From Numida meleagris (Eukaryota > Chordata > Aves > Galliformes > Numididae): a DNA stretch of 64,000 nt. Made by a program: the position numbers and the translations under genes. Location of the stretch: assembly GCF_002078875.1 (NCBI RefSeq), contig NC_034412.1, positions 82,911,575 to 82,975,574 of the forward strand, read 5' to 3'. Numbering within the stretch: the stretch's first letter is position 1; each line of letters opens with the position of its first letter. The notes under the pieces were generated by a model. That model did no database searches, had not been told where the DNA came from, and worked only from the letters and a program-made list of their open reading frames with translations. Below are positions 39,013-49,476 of this stretch, one piece after another.

Positions 39013-40860
39013 CTTCTAATGTCCTGTAACTAATGCTGTGATATCTATTTCTTAAATAGAATGAGGGAAAACTCCGCTAACCTCAATATAATTGTAGTTT
39101 AATTCCCAGAGAGAGAGAGAAAGGCTCAGTGGCATGGAGAAAAATATAAGTGCAAACTGTCCTCTCAGTGGGTGTCGTTAAATTAAGGAATAATGTTTGC
39201 AAAGAGCCTGAGAAATTAGAGGTGGAAATACTTACAAGGTCATTGAGTATCTCCCCACTGATGCACAAACGTTCCCTACCGCAGATTGAGGTTTTTCCCA
39301 GTCCACTGTTAGGAGACCCGAGCAGCGAAGCCAGCGCTATTCTACTGGGGTCATTAATCCTCAGTCTGCAGTTCTCAGCAACAGGAATATTGTCTTATCA
39401 GTGGGGGTTACATTTTCATTTACTTAATGTCATCTTAGTGCCCTAGTACTTCAGATTGGCCTAAACTGATGATACTCTTCCTTTCAGCACTAGCAGCTAT
39501 TAAGGATATTTACCCCTCCCAATCATTTGGATGATGCAGTACACATTTAATTCTTTTCCATGGCCTCCCCAGCCAGCTGTTCTAGCCCCGCAGTTGTTTT
39601 TGATGCACTTCTCTAAGTCTCATCCAAGTTGCTGACCTTTTCTGAGTATGGCAACGCGCAGAACTTGAGGCAGCATCAGGGTCCACGCTCACGAGCACTG
39701 AAGTAAAAGGAGATGTTGCCACCTTTGTCTGTGATTCTATATCTCAGTCACTGCGGTCCTTTTTGCCTGATGTATCACTGCACGCTCCGATCCAATTTGC
39801 TCTCTGCCAGGTCTCTTGTCGTTAATGCTCTCGCAATGCATTGAGGTCAGGTCTGCTTCAGCAGTGCACACTATACATTTTCTGTTGTTCAGGGGGATGA
39901 AATCAATTAGAAGAGACTTTTGGTTATAAACACCTTTGTCTTATAAACTTCTAGGTTGCAAAGCTATATGTGTTTGATTTAACAAAGGATTTTATGGATA
40001 GGTGGAGTAACAAAATGTAGAGGATGTCAAAAGATATTGTGCAGCAGTGTCCATCTACTCACAAATCTGTCACATAGCACAGGCTGAAGATGTGATATAA
40101 ACATTCTTCTCTAGCATGTCAGCCTTTGCTAAGGGATATCAGGAAACAGCACAGAGGCAGTAATTTGCATTGTTTTGTGGGGAATTAAGAACATAGCAGA
40201 TTTTAACAAAAAGCATTATATGCAAACATTTGTCTTCTGTTTGCTTTTTAGAAATGCTTTTACATTCATAAGGAGGAACAGATCCTTTAAAATATGAATC
40301 TGTTGTTCTCTAGGATTCTGTGAAGGGCTTGTTAAGTCAGCAGGTACAAAGCTAGACATCTGGAATAACTGCACTTTAGCCAAATGCTACCTGATGCCCT
40401 GCCACCTGAGCTGCATGAAAATATGCGTCCTGCATACTTCTTGTAGTGGCTAGCACAGCAGCCTAATTTTCTATTGAACAGAGAGAACAAGAGAGCTCTC
40501 TGGCTTTGCACCTTTGCTTTCCAATCTCAAGTTTGCACCTTTCTATCCCATGCTGGTCAGGTTTACTGCAGCAGATCTGCGATGCACTGGAGTACAGTAG
40601 GCGGTTTACTTGTTTTCATGGAAGGACAATTTGTACCTAAAGCAGTGATTAGATGAATCCTTTCTTTCTTGCATGCTTCAGTTTTTGATGACTACTAGCT
40701 TCATCAGTGTAATTATAATTAGCCCTCTTCATCTTCCTTTTACGGTACCAGCTGGACAGATTGGTCCTCTTACTGCACAGATTGGCAGCAGGGTTGCCTA
40801 CATGGAGTTAGGTGACAGGCACCATGAAATAACAGATGGTAAATTCAGGGCTTGTTGGCA

Positions 40861-40970
40861 ATCAGCAGGTTTTTGCTAATGACTTAATTAGCTATGCAAA
40901 TTGTCAAATCAGTGTGAACATTGTTTTTATCGAAAACTTTACCTAAATTAATTACCATAATTAAGTAGCA
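40861..40970. promoter_or_regulatory. Candidate intronic enhancer: homeodomain and POU motif cluster
   Basis: Within about 110 bases there is TTAATTAG at 40884-40891, a perfect octamer ATGCAAAT at 40894-40901, TTAATTA at 40948-40954 and TAATTAA at 40958-40964. TAATTA is the core bound by LIM-homeodomain and other homeodomain proteins; ATGCAAAT is the POU octamer. The texture resembles conserved non-coding elements near developmental regulators. This is inference only, since AT-rich DNA produces TAATTA by chance. Confidence 0.35.
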
Positions 40971-41515
40971 GAATGTCAAGTATATTGGATGCGTAAAAGG
41001 GCTTGGCTGGCTAAGGATAAGAAGTTACCATCCTTATTAGAGTGCTCCACATTCAAAAAGTCGAAGGATAAGAAATGCGGTTTCTTTAAAACCAGTTTTA
41101 AAATATGCCTAGCACAGAGCTGCAACTGAGAAGCACCCTGGTGCCTTTGCATGTGAAATGGCTCAGGAAAGAAAGACTGGATAAAGCCTAAACACCTCAA
41201 GCAGGACTTTAAGGCCATTTCATAGCCTGCTTGTTTTCCTAAAAAAAAATCAGTCTACCTGCTCTTATGTTCTGGGGCTCCTGAGATCCAGAGCCATGAG
41301 CGTGTGGATAGAGAGAGATGTTGTGTTAATGGTATTTCACTTAAACTAGAAACAAAGCGTAAGCCTGTCTCCTGGTTCCTGCTATGCAGGCACTTCTAAC
41401 TCTGTTGTTCAAATATCACAAAATTAAGAGATGATAATTCTCTAACATAATTTTTTTAAGTTGATTTTTTCTCTCTCAAGGTTTCCATATAACAAATATT
41501 GGGTGCTGTTCACAG

Positions 41516-41746
41516 GATGTGATGGTGGTAGGAGAACCAACTCTGATGGGAGGCGAATTTGGAGACGAAGATGAAAGGCTTATCACTAGATTAGAGAATA
41601 CACAGTACGATGCAGCAAACGGCATGGATGATGAAGAAGATTTCAACAATTCACCTGCACTGGGAAATAACAGCCCGTGGAACAGCAAACCTCCTGCTAA
41701 CCAGGAGACTAAATCTGAAAACCCCACACCACAAGCTTCCCAATAG
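41516..41746 (+). CDS. LDB2: LDB2 terminal coding exon: LIM-interaction domain, C-terminus and stop
   Basis: It encodes 76 residues and a TAG stop at 41744-41746. The segment from DVMVVGEPTLMGGEFG through DEDERLITRLENTQYD to AANGMDDEED is the LIM-interaction domain, the short acidic and hydrophobic strand that lies along tandem LIM domains of LHX, ISL and LMO proteins. The tail NNSPALGNNSPWNSKPP and final QASQ are typical of the family. The Tyr in ENTQYD and the MDDEEDF sequence match LDB2; LDB1 has Phe and IDDEDSF. The exon joins the previous one in phase 0 (SSQVP then DVMVV). A TAAC branch-point candidate has its A at 41492, 23 nt from the acceptor, which supports use of AG at 41515. The tract between them is poor in pyrimidines. 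The reading frame is intact. Confidence 0.97.
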   Translation, partial: DVMVVGEPTLMGGEFGDEDERLITRLENTQYDAANGMDDEEDFNNSPALGNNSPWNSKPPANQETKSENPTPQASQ

Positions 41747-41985
41747 GCTATTCTGCAGCTGTACCCACTGCCACGTATGTCAGTGGGCTATTAATTACCG
41801 TTTCACAGCATCCTTCAAAACTATTTAAAAAAACCTTTCAGCGGATACACTATCTATTTCTAAACTAAATCTGTCTGATTTTTTTTTAATTAGAGAAAAA
41901 TCTTGTATAAGCTTCCGTATACATTTCTTGGAAGCTTTCACATACAACATGATACTGGCACTGACCTCAATTAAAATAATTGAAA

Positions 41986-41991
41986 AATAAA
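41986..41991 (+). promoter_or_regulatory. LDB2: Poly(A) signal, proximal candidate
   Basis: Canonical AATAAA about 240 nt after the stop. Use here would give a short 3' UTR. Whether it is used cannot be told from sequence alone. Confidence 0.4.
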
Positions 41992-42323
41992 TAGCGTCTC
42001 ATGGCAAATTTCTGACAATGCGTTCTATTGGAGGGGTTGTTTTTTTCCTCATCAAACAATGGCCATATTTTACCAAGTCATCAGTGCTCAGGATCTCATT
42101 AACGTAACTATGTAAAACTTTTTACAATTGTAATATATTTTCTGCTTTTCAACTTGCACCTGAAATTTCTTGTTTCAGAAAAAAAAATCAGCTTTTAAGG
42201 AAAAGTAATTTAAAGCAACTTTTGTTCTTTCTTTGACTTTTCTTTCGTTGGTTAATCATTTAAAGGATCCAGCATTTTTAATTTACATTTAGCTGATGCC
42301 AGTAGATACTCCTTCCATCATTT

Positions 42324-42329
42324 AATAAA
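42324..42329 (+). promoter_or_regulatory. LDB2: Poly(A) signal, second candidate
   Basis: Canonical AATAAA in the middle of the 3' UTR, with a T-rich stretch (GTCTTTTTTTC) about 20-30 nt downstream that could act as the downstream element. Confidence 0.45.
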
Positions 42330-42486
42330 AATACTGAAACAAGAAATGTCTTTTTTTCATCGAAGACATGAGAAATATTTTTATGTGGAAAAAGACACCC
42401 AGTCCTATGAGAGTTTATGCTTTGTAAAATTGCTGTTGATCCAGATATTTTAAAGCCATGTAATCCATTAACTTTGTGGGCAGCTT

Positions 42487-42492
42487 AATAAA
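42487..42492 (+). promoter_or_regulatory. LDB2: Poly(A) signal, third candidate
   Basis: Canonical AATAAA followed within 20 nt by a TTTTGTGTTTTT downstream-type element, so the context is favourable. Confidence 0.5.
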
Positions 42493-42769
42493 TCTAAAAC
42501 TTTTGTGTTTTTATTATTGTATCTGAGTTGGCTTTGTTGTTATTTCTTTTCATAGTATATTTCTTGTATAATATTTTTGTAAAGCCCTCAAACCATTCTT
42601 TTTTGTTTTACTTTTTTTGGATTCCAGTGTATTTATGTGAAACTTTATAAAAGAAACTAATTTTTTCATTTACATATTAATATGTTCAACTCATCATGTA
42701 AAGACACAGTGAGTCAGTGTGTTATATAATACAACTGTATTTTATGTATGCTTTGCCAATAAGTGTGCC

Positions 42770-42775
42770 AATAAA
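42770..42775 (+). terminator. LDB2: Distal LDB2 poly(A) signal
   Basis: AATAAA followed by CTGTGTTAACAAA and then the T/GT-rich TGTGCTCTTCT, which is the expected arrangement of signal, cleavage site and downstream element. It is the last canonical signal before the base composition changes to the CpG-rich patch, so it is the likely end of the main transcript. Confidence 0.7.
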
Positions 42776-42924
42776 CTGTGTTAACAAATGTGCTCTTCTA
42801 TACTGCATTTACAGTTCCTTGCGTGCCAAAGTCATACGCCCATGTGCGTGATCATGCACCAGGAATTTTTGGAATTAGTGTTTCACCAGATTACAATTTT
42901 TTTCCAGTGAAAAGGACAGGCTGT

Positions 42925-43440
42925 AGTTCAGGTGCGAGCCGCTTGCAGCTCCATTTCGTTAGCTGCTCTTTTTTTAACATTAATGATGTGTAACACCGCA
43001 GGTCAGTCAGTAACAGCAGCGAGAGCCAGGCGCGAGGGAGTGCGGGGCATCCAGCAGGAGCACCTCCACCCTGAACTTGGCCTCCCTCGCCTTCCACGGC
43101 TGGGGCTTATCGGAGCAGGGATTTCCGCTCTGCTGAATTCTGTCGGATGGTTTTACGATGAGTCCCTCGACTGGGGTTGGGAGGATTTTAAAAATTCTGC
43201 TTCTTTCTTTCCTTTGCTGTCAAATCAATTGTTTGTGGGAGCAAGGCTCTACAGCGAGATCTCCAGGCAGGGGCAGCCTGCTCTGAGCGTAGCCTGGCGT
43301 GCACAAGCCCCTCGGCTGGGGCTGGGAGCAGAGGGGGCACACGCCTCCATCCCCAGGCAGCTGTGACCTGCGAGCTGCTCGCTGCAGGTGGCAATACTCA
43401 CAGGGAGAGGAATGCCTGGCACGCGCCACTGAATATACGC
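42925..43440. other. CpG-rich patch just downstream of LDB2
   Basis: CpG dinucleotides are far denser here than in flanking DNA, at roughly 25 by eye over 500 bases (for example GGCGCGAGGGAGTGCGGGG, GCGAGCTGCTCGCTGC, GGCACGCGCCAC). It lies about 150-650 nt beyond the predicted LDB2 cleavage site. A plus-strand frame of 144 codons at 42932-43366 and overlapping minus-strand frames look like by-products of high GC, with no recognisable domain. Possible readings are a small CpG island or antisense start, or an old GC-rich repeat. Confidence 0.55.
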
Positions 43441-43643
43441 GGTCCTGCCTTTTGTGCAGGATAGTAATATTTTGCTTTTAATTTTATTATACTTTTGGTG
43501 TTACAGGCATTACAAAAGCACCTGAAGAACTCCTGGTCTTTTTTGTGATTGTTTTGTTTTTCTGACTTTACATACATTCTACAGAAATGTGTCTCCCAGA
43601 TGTATATAGATATGTTTTTTAAGCATGCTTTTGAGGATGCGAC

Positions 43644-43860
43644 TCATAGAATCATAAAATCATTAAGGTTGAAAAGGCCACTAGGTCTAGTGCAGCCATC
43701 CACGCCTTACCACCATACCACTAAACCATGTCCCTCAGTGCCACACCTCCCCTTTTCTTGAACACCTCCAGGGGCAATGACTCCACCACCTCTCGGGGCA
43801 GCCTGTGCCACTGCATCACCAGCCTAAAAGACGCTCCCGGTTTCTCTAAGATCTAAACCC
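43644..43860 (-). mobile_element. CR1 LINE 3' fragment
   Basis: It begins TCATAGAATCATAAAATCAT and AAGGTTGAAAAGGCCACTAG, the reverse complement of the classical CR1 end. It continues with TTGAACACCTCCAGGGGC and GGGGCAGCCTGTGCCACTGC. Confidence 0.94.
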
Positions 43861-45464
43861 TCAGCACATAGCGTATCACCTTTAGGGCAGAATTTATAAC
43901 TGAATAAATAATAAACACGGGCTGAGTATATCAGCACAGATAGCAATGTTGTTCCCACACAACACTTGAAGGGTGTAGGAAACTGCAGGTCTATCATTCA
44001 GGGACTGTATCAGCAGTGATTTTTCCATGTAAATAATTAAAGTCACACTGTATTCCATTAAGGGATCACTGGCTCCTATATAGCTGCTATAACATTACAA
44101 TTATACACTGTAATTCTAATGTTCAAAAACACTAATCATTCATATTACATTTCCATGAGCACACTCTAAAAGGCGTTCCTTATTATTAATCTTTCAAGGC
44201 TGGCACTACCATTTCAATTTTTAAAAGATTTATGATGTCATATTACTCCTGTTGTTTCAGTAAATAAACATAAGAACGTTTGAAAAATGGATAACAGACT
44301 CCTTAGAGTGCTGTCCTTGAATTAATCTGGAAGGGCACTTTTTCCATATCTCCTCAAAAACCCACTCTATAAGCTATCAATCCACCCTATTGTGGTTAGG
44401 GTGAATAACAGATGGAGCTAGCTGATTTTATTTATTCACTTATTCATAAAACTGGCTTAATGAAGTGCCTGGATATGCACAGCAGATGACCGCACAGTCT
44501 CTTCATTTGTGCTTCCTCCATCCCCTTGTGTTGGACGCTGCGTGGGCTTTTCTTACCATGTTCCAGTGATAAACTCTTCAAGACAGACCCTCTGGTCCTG
44601 TGTCTTCCCATCTGCTTGCACTCTCTTCTGGGGAACATTCCCCGTGGGCAGAGGGCTAAACTATAGCATTTCCATTAAGTACTGGACTTTATGCCTTTTC
44701 GTTGTTTTTTTTTTCAGTGATGTGATTGTTGTGGCCGTTGTGCGTTCCTTTACTATCTCATGCAGAGAAGTGGGGAAGGTGAGTAAAGATCACAGTGAGC
44801 TGAAGTACTACATCTATGAGAGCTGAGGCTGAGCTCAAAACTGAAATCTTGAATTAATTGTGCTATAATCTAATCTCACCACCAAGAACATTGTATCTCT
44901 TCCAGAATTTGGAAGGAAATAATGTTGTTGGCACTTTCCTCTGGGGAACCTTGCAGTTATTGAAAGGAGGAAGGAAACTTATCTTGTGATGCTGAAATAC
45001 TTTCAAAGAGAAAGCTCTTGTTTGCTTTAGCTAAATGGAGGGAAATGCCGGCTCTGAGAAGTGCCCTCTCAAATCACAGGGAGGAAATTCTGCAAGTTTA
45101 CTTAGAAAAGCAGGATCTTATAATTAGTACAGTGAGCGAGTGAGAACTGATAACTGAGCTGGTTGCTGTTACAAAAGACTTGGACTGTATTAGAATCAAA
45201 AGCACTGGCACTTCCTGGTTGTTCCTTGAATTGCTTAGTTTGGGGTGTTTTTTAACTCGGGTCAGCAAAGCCAGCTTCTCAGGGAGCTCCCCAGCCACAG
45301 GTCACCAACCAGTCTCACCAGCTGGCCTTGTCAAGACGTTTAAGTTCTTAAGACTTCTTTCTCTCTTTCTGCAATGAGCAAAAAGAAGCAGTATTTGCAG
45401 CTCTGTGGTATGTTTCAGGAAGGTGTCTACCATCTTTGCATTGGTATGTGTGAATGTAATAACT
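43861..45464. other. Intergenic DNA with nothing recognised
   Basis: AT-rich sequence between two CR1 fragments. No repeat family, RNA gene or coding pattern was recognised; the open frames of 64-105 codons overlap on opposite strands and look random. Confidence 0.6.
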
Positions 45465-45505
45465 TCATAGGGTAATTCAGCTTGGAAGGGGCCTTGAAAG
45501 ATATA
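45465..45505 (-). mobile_element. Short CR1 terminal fragment
   Basis: TCATAGGGTAATTCAGCTTG and GAAGGGGCCTTGAAAGAT follow the reverse complement of the CR1 3' end. Only about 40 bases remain. Confidence 0.6.
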
Positions 45506-48500
45506 ATAGTCTTGAAAAGGAAGGGGGAAGGAAACTACTGAATGAAAAAGCAAAATATGGGGCAATGCAGAGTGTTCTCTCATACTAGGGTAGACAGAGG
45601 TTCCTTACCCTTTGCTGCAAAACACCATTAAAGGAGTCTAAATGGTGGAACCAGCTGTAAGAACAGACTAAATTTTGCAATTTCATGGCCTCCATGAAAA
45701 TCCCATTTTAGCAAAGACAGGATGAAAGAGAAAACATGAATGACTGATATTCAAGGAAACCCAGTTTGTGCCTAATATATCCTGGAGAAACTGCAAATGG
45801 AAATTGAATAGTTCTGAAAATATTTCCTGAGACTGCAACTCTGATCGAGTAGTCCTATGGTGATATATTGCACGTCCAAATTAAAGCTGCCCTGGGGCAC
45901 CTGTAACCCCAGTAGCTGGTTTTACTGTGCAGGGCCAGATGATGTGTGTTTTTTCTAGCTTTTTGACAGCATATTTTTCTATAAGGCTAAGGCCTGAATC
46001 TTCTCCTACATAAGAGGAGCTACTGAATATTTAACATCCAGAAGATCTGATATTACTCCAGCACATCATCATGTTTCTGTTCGAAGTCTGGTGGTACCCC
46101 AGCATTGGAGATTGCCAGATGGTAACTTTAGCTTAAGAGTCACTTTTGGGAGTCTCCAAATTTATGGTCCACGCTGCTATGTTTCATAAGAAGATATTAA
46201 TTACCACTGAATATTCACAGTATTAAAATCTGTTCTAATTTACTATGTTGTTTTGACAGCAAATAGTACCAGTGCTTTCAAAGAGAGAGGCTTTATTGGG
46301 AACAGAGATAGAGCAATCTAACTGCAGGAGCATTTCTTCCCTGACCCTATGAGTCATTTCTGAAATAAAAGAGTTACATCCCTTACATCAAGAAATAATT
46401 GTAATGGGTCTTTGGGTAGTCCTAATCCATAAACACATTTTAAAACACCATTATGTACTAAGGATGACATCAGAGGAGAATACACTTGTGCATACGGAGT
46501 CAAAAACTTCATAAAAGCACTCAGCCATAACAGCACAAACACTCCAGTTCCCCCAAGAAATTGCACTTCCATCAACCTTACAGGGAGCTGGATGAAAACA
46601 ACAAGCTTCAGTTTGGGTAAGTAACTAAATGTATCCCTGATAACTCAGGTGCTGAATGTAATCACTGCCTATTAGCAGGGGAAGGTGCTTCAGCTGAACC
46701 AAATAGATGCCCACCTGGTGCAACTCCATTTCTCCTGGGCACCCAGATTTAGGACCTTTTGGCCCGTGCTCATAGCTAAGGTCTGTAATACTTCAGGTTT
46801 ATTTTCTTTTCTTTCTCAGTGTAGGGTTTGGTTTGTTTGAGGGTATATTTTTTTTAAAAATTGTACTGTAATCTATGATATAAATATTTCTCAAGTGTCT
46901 GGGATCTTAGTTGAAAGGTGGCATGTAAAGCTGTTATTAGAGTGTATGGGGGAGCAATATTCTATATTATGCTAAAAGGAATTCTATTTCTGGAGAGCTT
47001 CAAGTTGTGTATTGCCCCAGTTTAATTAATAGTTCTGTCTCAACAACTCTGAATTCATCTGAGGTAGTATGTACAATTCTGTATTGAACAGTTATAATGT
47101 ATAAGGCTAGCGTCTCTTTTGTAAGTGCATTAGGAGGCATTTTGGCAAGTGCTTGATGTGAAACAGGCATTTAACACTCTTAATCACATTTGACTGCAAC
47201 TCTCATTTCATCACATGAAGTTTCATCCTCCCTTAGCGATCCTTGGCGGGGGGGAGGGGAGGGGGCAGGCTGAGTACTGGAAAAGCTTTTAAGAACTGTG
47301 TTTGGTGCTTTCATATGCTGGTTTGGTTATTTATTTTTCTTTTTTTTTTTTTTCACCAATTCAATTTTCTTTCATCTCTCTTTGATAGTTTATGAAAATT
47401 TGTTTGCCCAGAGTTTTTAACCTTCCACCTTCTCCTGGCTATGTGTAAAGCAAAATGCAGACAAACCCATCAAAACTAAGGTGGGTTGTTCCTGGGCTGC
47501 CAAGAGAAATCAAACTCAGCAGACAGTAGGTGTGAAATTTAGGAACTGTGATGGATAATGGGGCTTGTGTCTGTCTTCAACAGCAAACTCCATTTTGAAG
47601 GGGAATTTTCAGCTGTTTTCATTGAAATTTCCCCTCGGGTTATGCTAACGTTCCAGAGGGTGGTAATAAAATGCAACTGAATGGGACAGCTGTCTTTTCA
47701 TAGAGGTATTTCACTGGCTCTATGACAATCTCTGTTCTTAAATCACACACACTTCCGACATGCATTGGGCGCAGTGTGACAGAAGCTCAGTTTATAGGAG
47801 TGTGGGGTTTGCAGCCACGTGTCCCTGGATTGAGATCAAGAAACTGTGCTGTGGTTCCCCAGCCTTGTAGCACCAGCATAGAGCCACTGCTGCATCTCAA
47901 AACTGCTTCCTCTGCTCACTTTTGTGTCAGGAAGCACAGGGAGCTTCAGCTTGGCTTTTTTCAGCACGTTTCTGAGGTTTGCTGTTACTTCAGCCCCAGT
48001 GCAAAGAGAAATATAACCTAAATGATCCTTCTTTCTCACAGAAAAATCATAATTTTTTAAATATGTCTCTATTTTTCAAGCCAGAATTGCTTTGAGAAGG
48101 GCCAAACTCACAGATTTCAAACAGTAGTGTTTGGTTTTACTGTGGATGTCAGCTGCATCCCTGTGAGGGAGAAAAATAATCCTAATGACCAGTTTATAAT
48201 GAGTGATGGAACAGTGGCACTCTGCAGGGAGTCAGCACTTGCAGGCTCAGGATCATGCAATAGTGGGATGTGGACTTTTAAAATGAAAACAGTTGTCATG
48301 GCCTGTGATGTTCTCATGAGCCATGCTGTATGGTTGGCTCTCCGGTGCAGAGAGGAACTGCTGGGGAAGAAGGAGGGGCCTCTACGGTAACTGCCTTAAG
48401 AAAGTGGCAACCTGGATAATGGCAATTTCTAAGAAAAACCCATGTGAAGTGGAAGAAAACTGCAATCAATCAGTAACAAAGGAAATGTCCCAGGGATGGG

Positions 48501-49295
48501 CTTGCAGAGTCCTAGGCATGGACCCATGTGGGCAGACATATGCAAGGACAAGACTTGAAAGGGAAACATAGAGTTGATTGTTTTTAATCATCTGTGATAA
48601 GGTAGGTCATCACCAAAACTGCAGAACTGCAATGATTTCCTTTAACTGAATAATGGCATGAGTAATTTGGAACCATCTTTGAGGTAAAATAAGCCCATGC
48701 AGCTGAAAGGCCTACATGGAAACCAGCAGAGCCACCGGGTTGCACAAAGGCTGGTTGGCTGCCATATCCTGTGAAATACACAGAGTGCATGCTCTACAGA
48801 TATGTATGTGTAAAGGTGGCAGAGATGCACCTTGAAGGACATGTGAATGATATAGACCACGCAAAGCACTGAATGAGTCCATCTTTCTCCTCTCCTCCCT
48901 TCTCCTCCTGTTCCCTTCAATATGTAAAAATAGACTAATCCAGGAGAGCTGCGATAAAGAGTTGTAGAGCCCTGGCTCTCTACTTAGAAGCACACATCTC
49001 TGTGTGATCTGTTGGTAGCTGTGACCAGAAGTAAATAGCCCTGGCTGGAGTGTGTCACCTTGTAACTAGGTGGTTTTATTGTGTTTTCAGGTTATATGGC
49101 AAGTGAGACCAACTCCTCCCTTTTTGTAATTCCTAATAAATAGTGGCTTCCTAAAATTCCTACAGAATCTATATTGAGACCATATTCTATGTGCAGAGAT
49201 AAAAGCTTTGGAGCTCAGATTCTTACCAAAAGCAGGAACGAAGCTGGTTTGACTTGTAACATCCCAACACTCCCAGCAAAGTGGGGAGTTTCTCA
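45506..49295. other. Intergenic DNA, mostly unassigned
   Basis: It contains a G-rich purine tract at 47246-47270, a T run near 47339-47353, and a CCACCTGGTGCAACTCCATT stretch near 46711 that faintly resembles an old palindromic repeat. No gene was recognised. Confidence 0.55.
47246..47270 (+). repeat. G-rich tract, G-quadruplex candidate
   Basis: Runs of 7, 4 and 5 G separated by single A residues, preceded by GGC and followed by CAGG. The seven-G run can be split to supply two triplets, so four G3 tracts with very short loops are available. Confidence 0.7.
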
Positions 49296-49476
49296 GAAAG
49301 AGCGAGGAGGCACTGGAATGGGCTGCCCAGGGAAGTGCTGGAGTCACCATCCCTGGAGGTGTTCAAGAAACACGGAGATGTGGCACTAAGGGACATGGTT
49401 TAGAGGTCCGGTGGTGATGTGTTGATGGTTGGACTAGATAAGCTTAGTGGTCTTTCCAACCTTAATGATTCTGTGG
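49296..49476 (+). mobile_element. CR1 LINE 3' fragment
   Basis: GAGGCACTGGAATGGGCTGC, ATCCCTGGAGGTGTTCAAGA, GTTGATGGTTGGACTAGATA and CCAACCTTAATGATTCTGTG are the classical CR1 3' sequence in order and include the element's own terminus. Confidence 0.95.

Larger units (their letters stand above)
32272..41515 (+). other. LDB2: LDB2 intron of 9.2 kb, phase 0, before the terminal exon
   Basis: It starts GTAAGT and ends TTCACAG. It contains a minus-strand CR1 copy at 34325-34592, a short tandem duplication near 36.1 kb, a 19-base T run at 36742-36760, a TA tract near 39.0 kb and a cluster of TAATTA and octamer-type motifs at 40861-40970. A block with more CpG than its surroundings lies at about 39640-39840 and I could not identify it. 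No further exon was recognised. At the 3' end a strong pyrimidine tract leads to an unused-looking CAAG at 41480, 35 nt before the coding acceptor. Confidence 0.9.
41747..42795 (+). other. LDB2: LDB2 3' UTR
   Basis: This AT-rich, non-coding stretch runs from the TAG stop to the last strong poly(A) signal. It contains many T-rich runs and a TATTTAT element near 42630. The 3' boundary is inferred from AATAAA at 42770 plus a GT/T-rich element (TGTGCTCTTCT) just after; cleavage would fall near 42785-42795. Confidence 0.8.

Noticed and set aside
42932..43366. 144-codon plus-strand open frame after LDB2
   Set aside because: It lies in the CpG-rich patch where stop codons are rare, overlaps minus-strand frames and resembles no known protein. 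There is no poly(A) or splice support.
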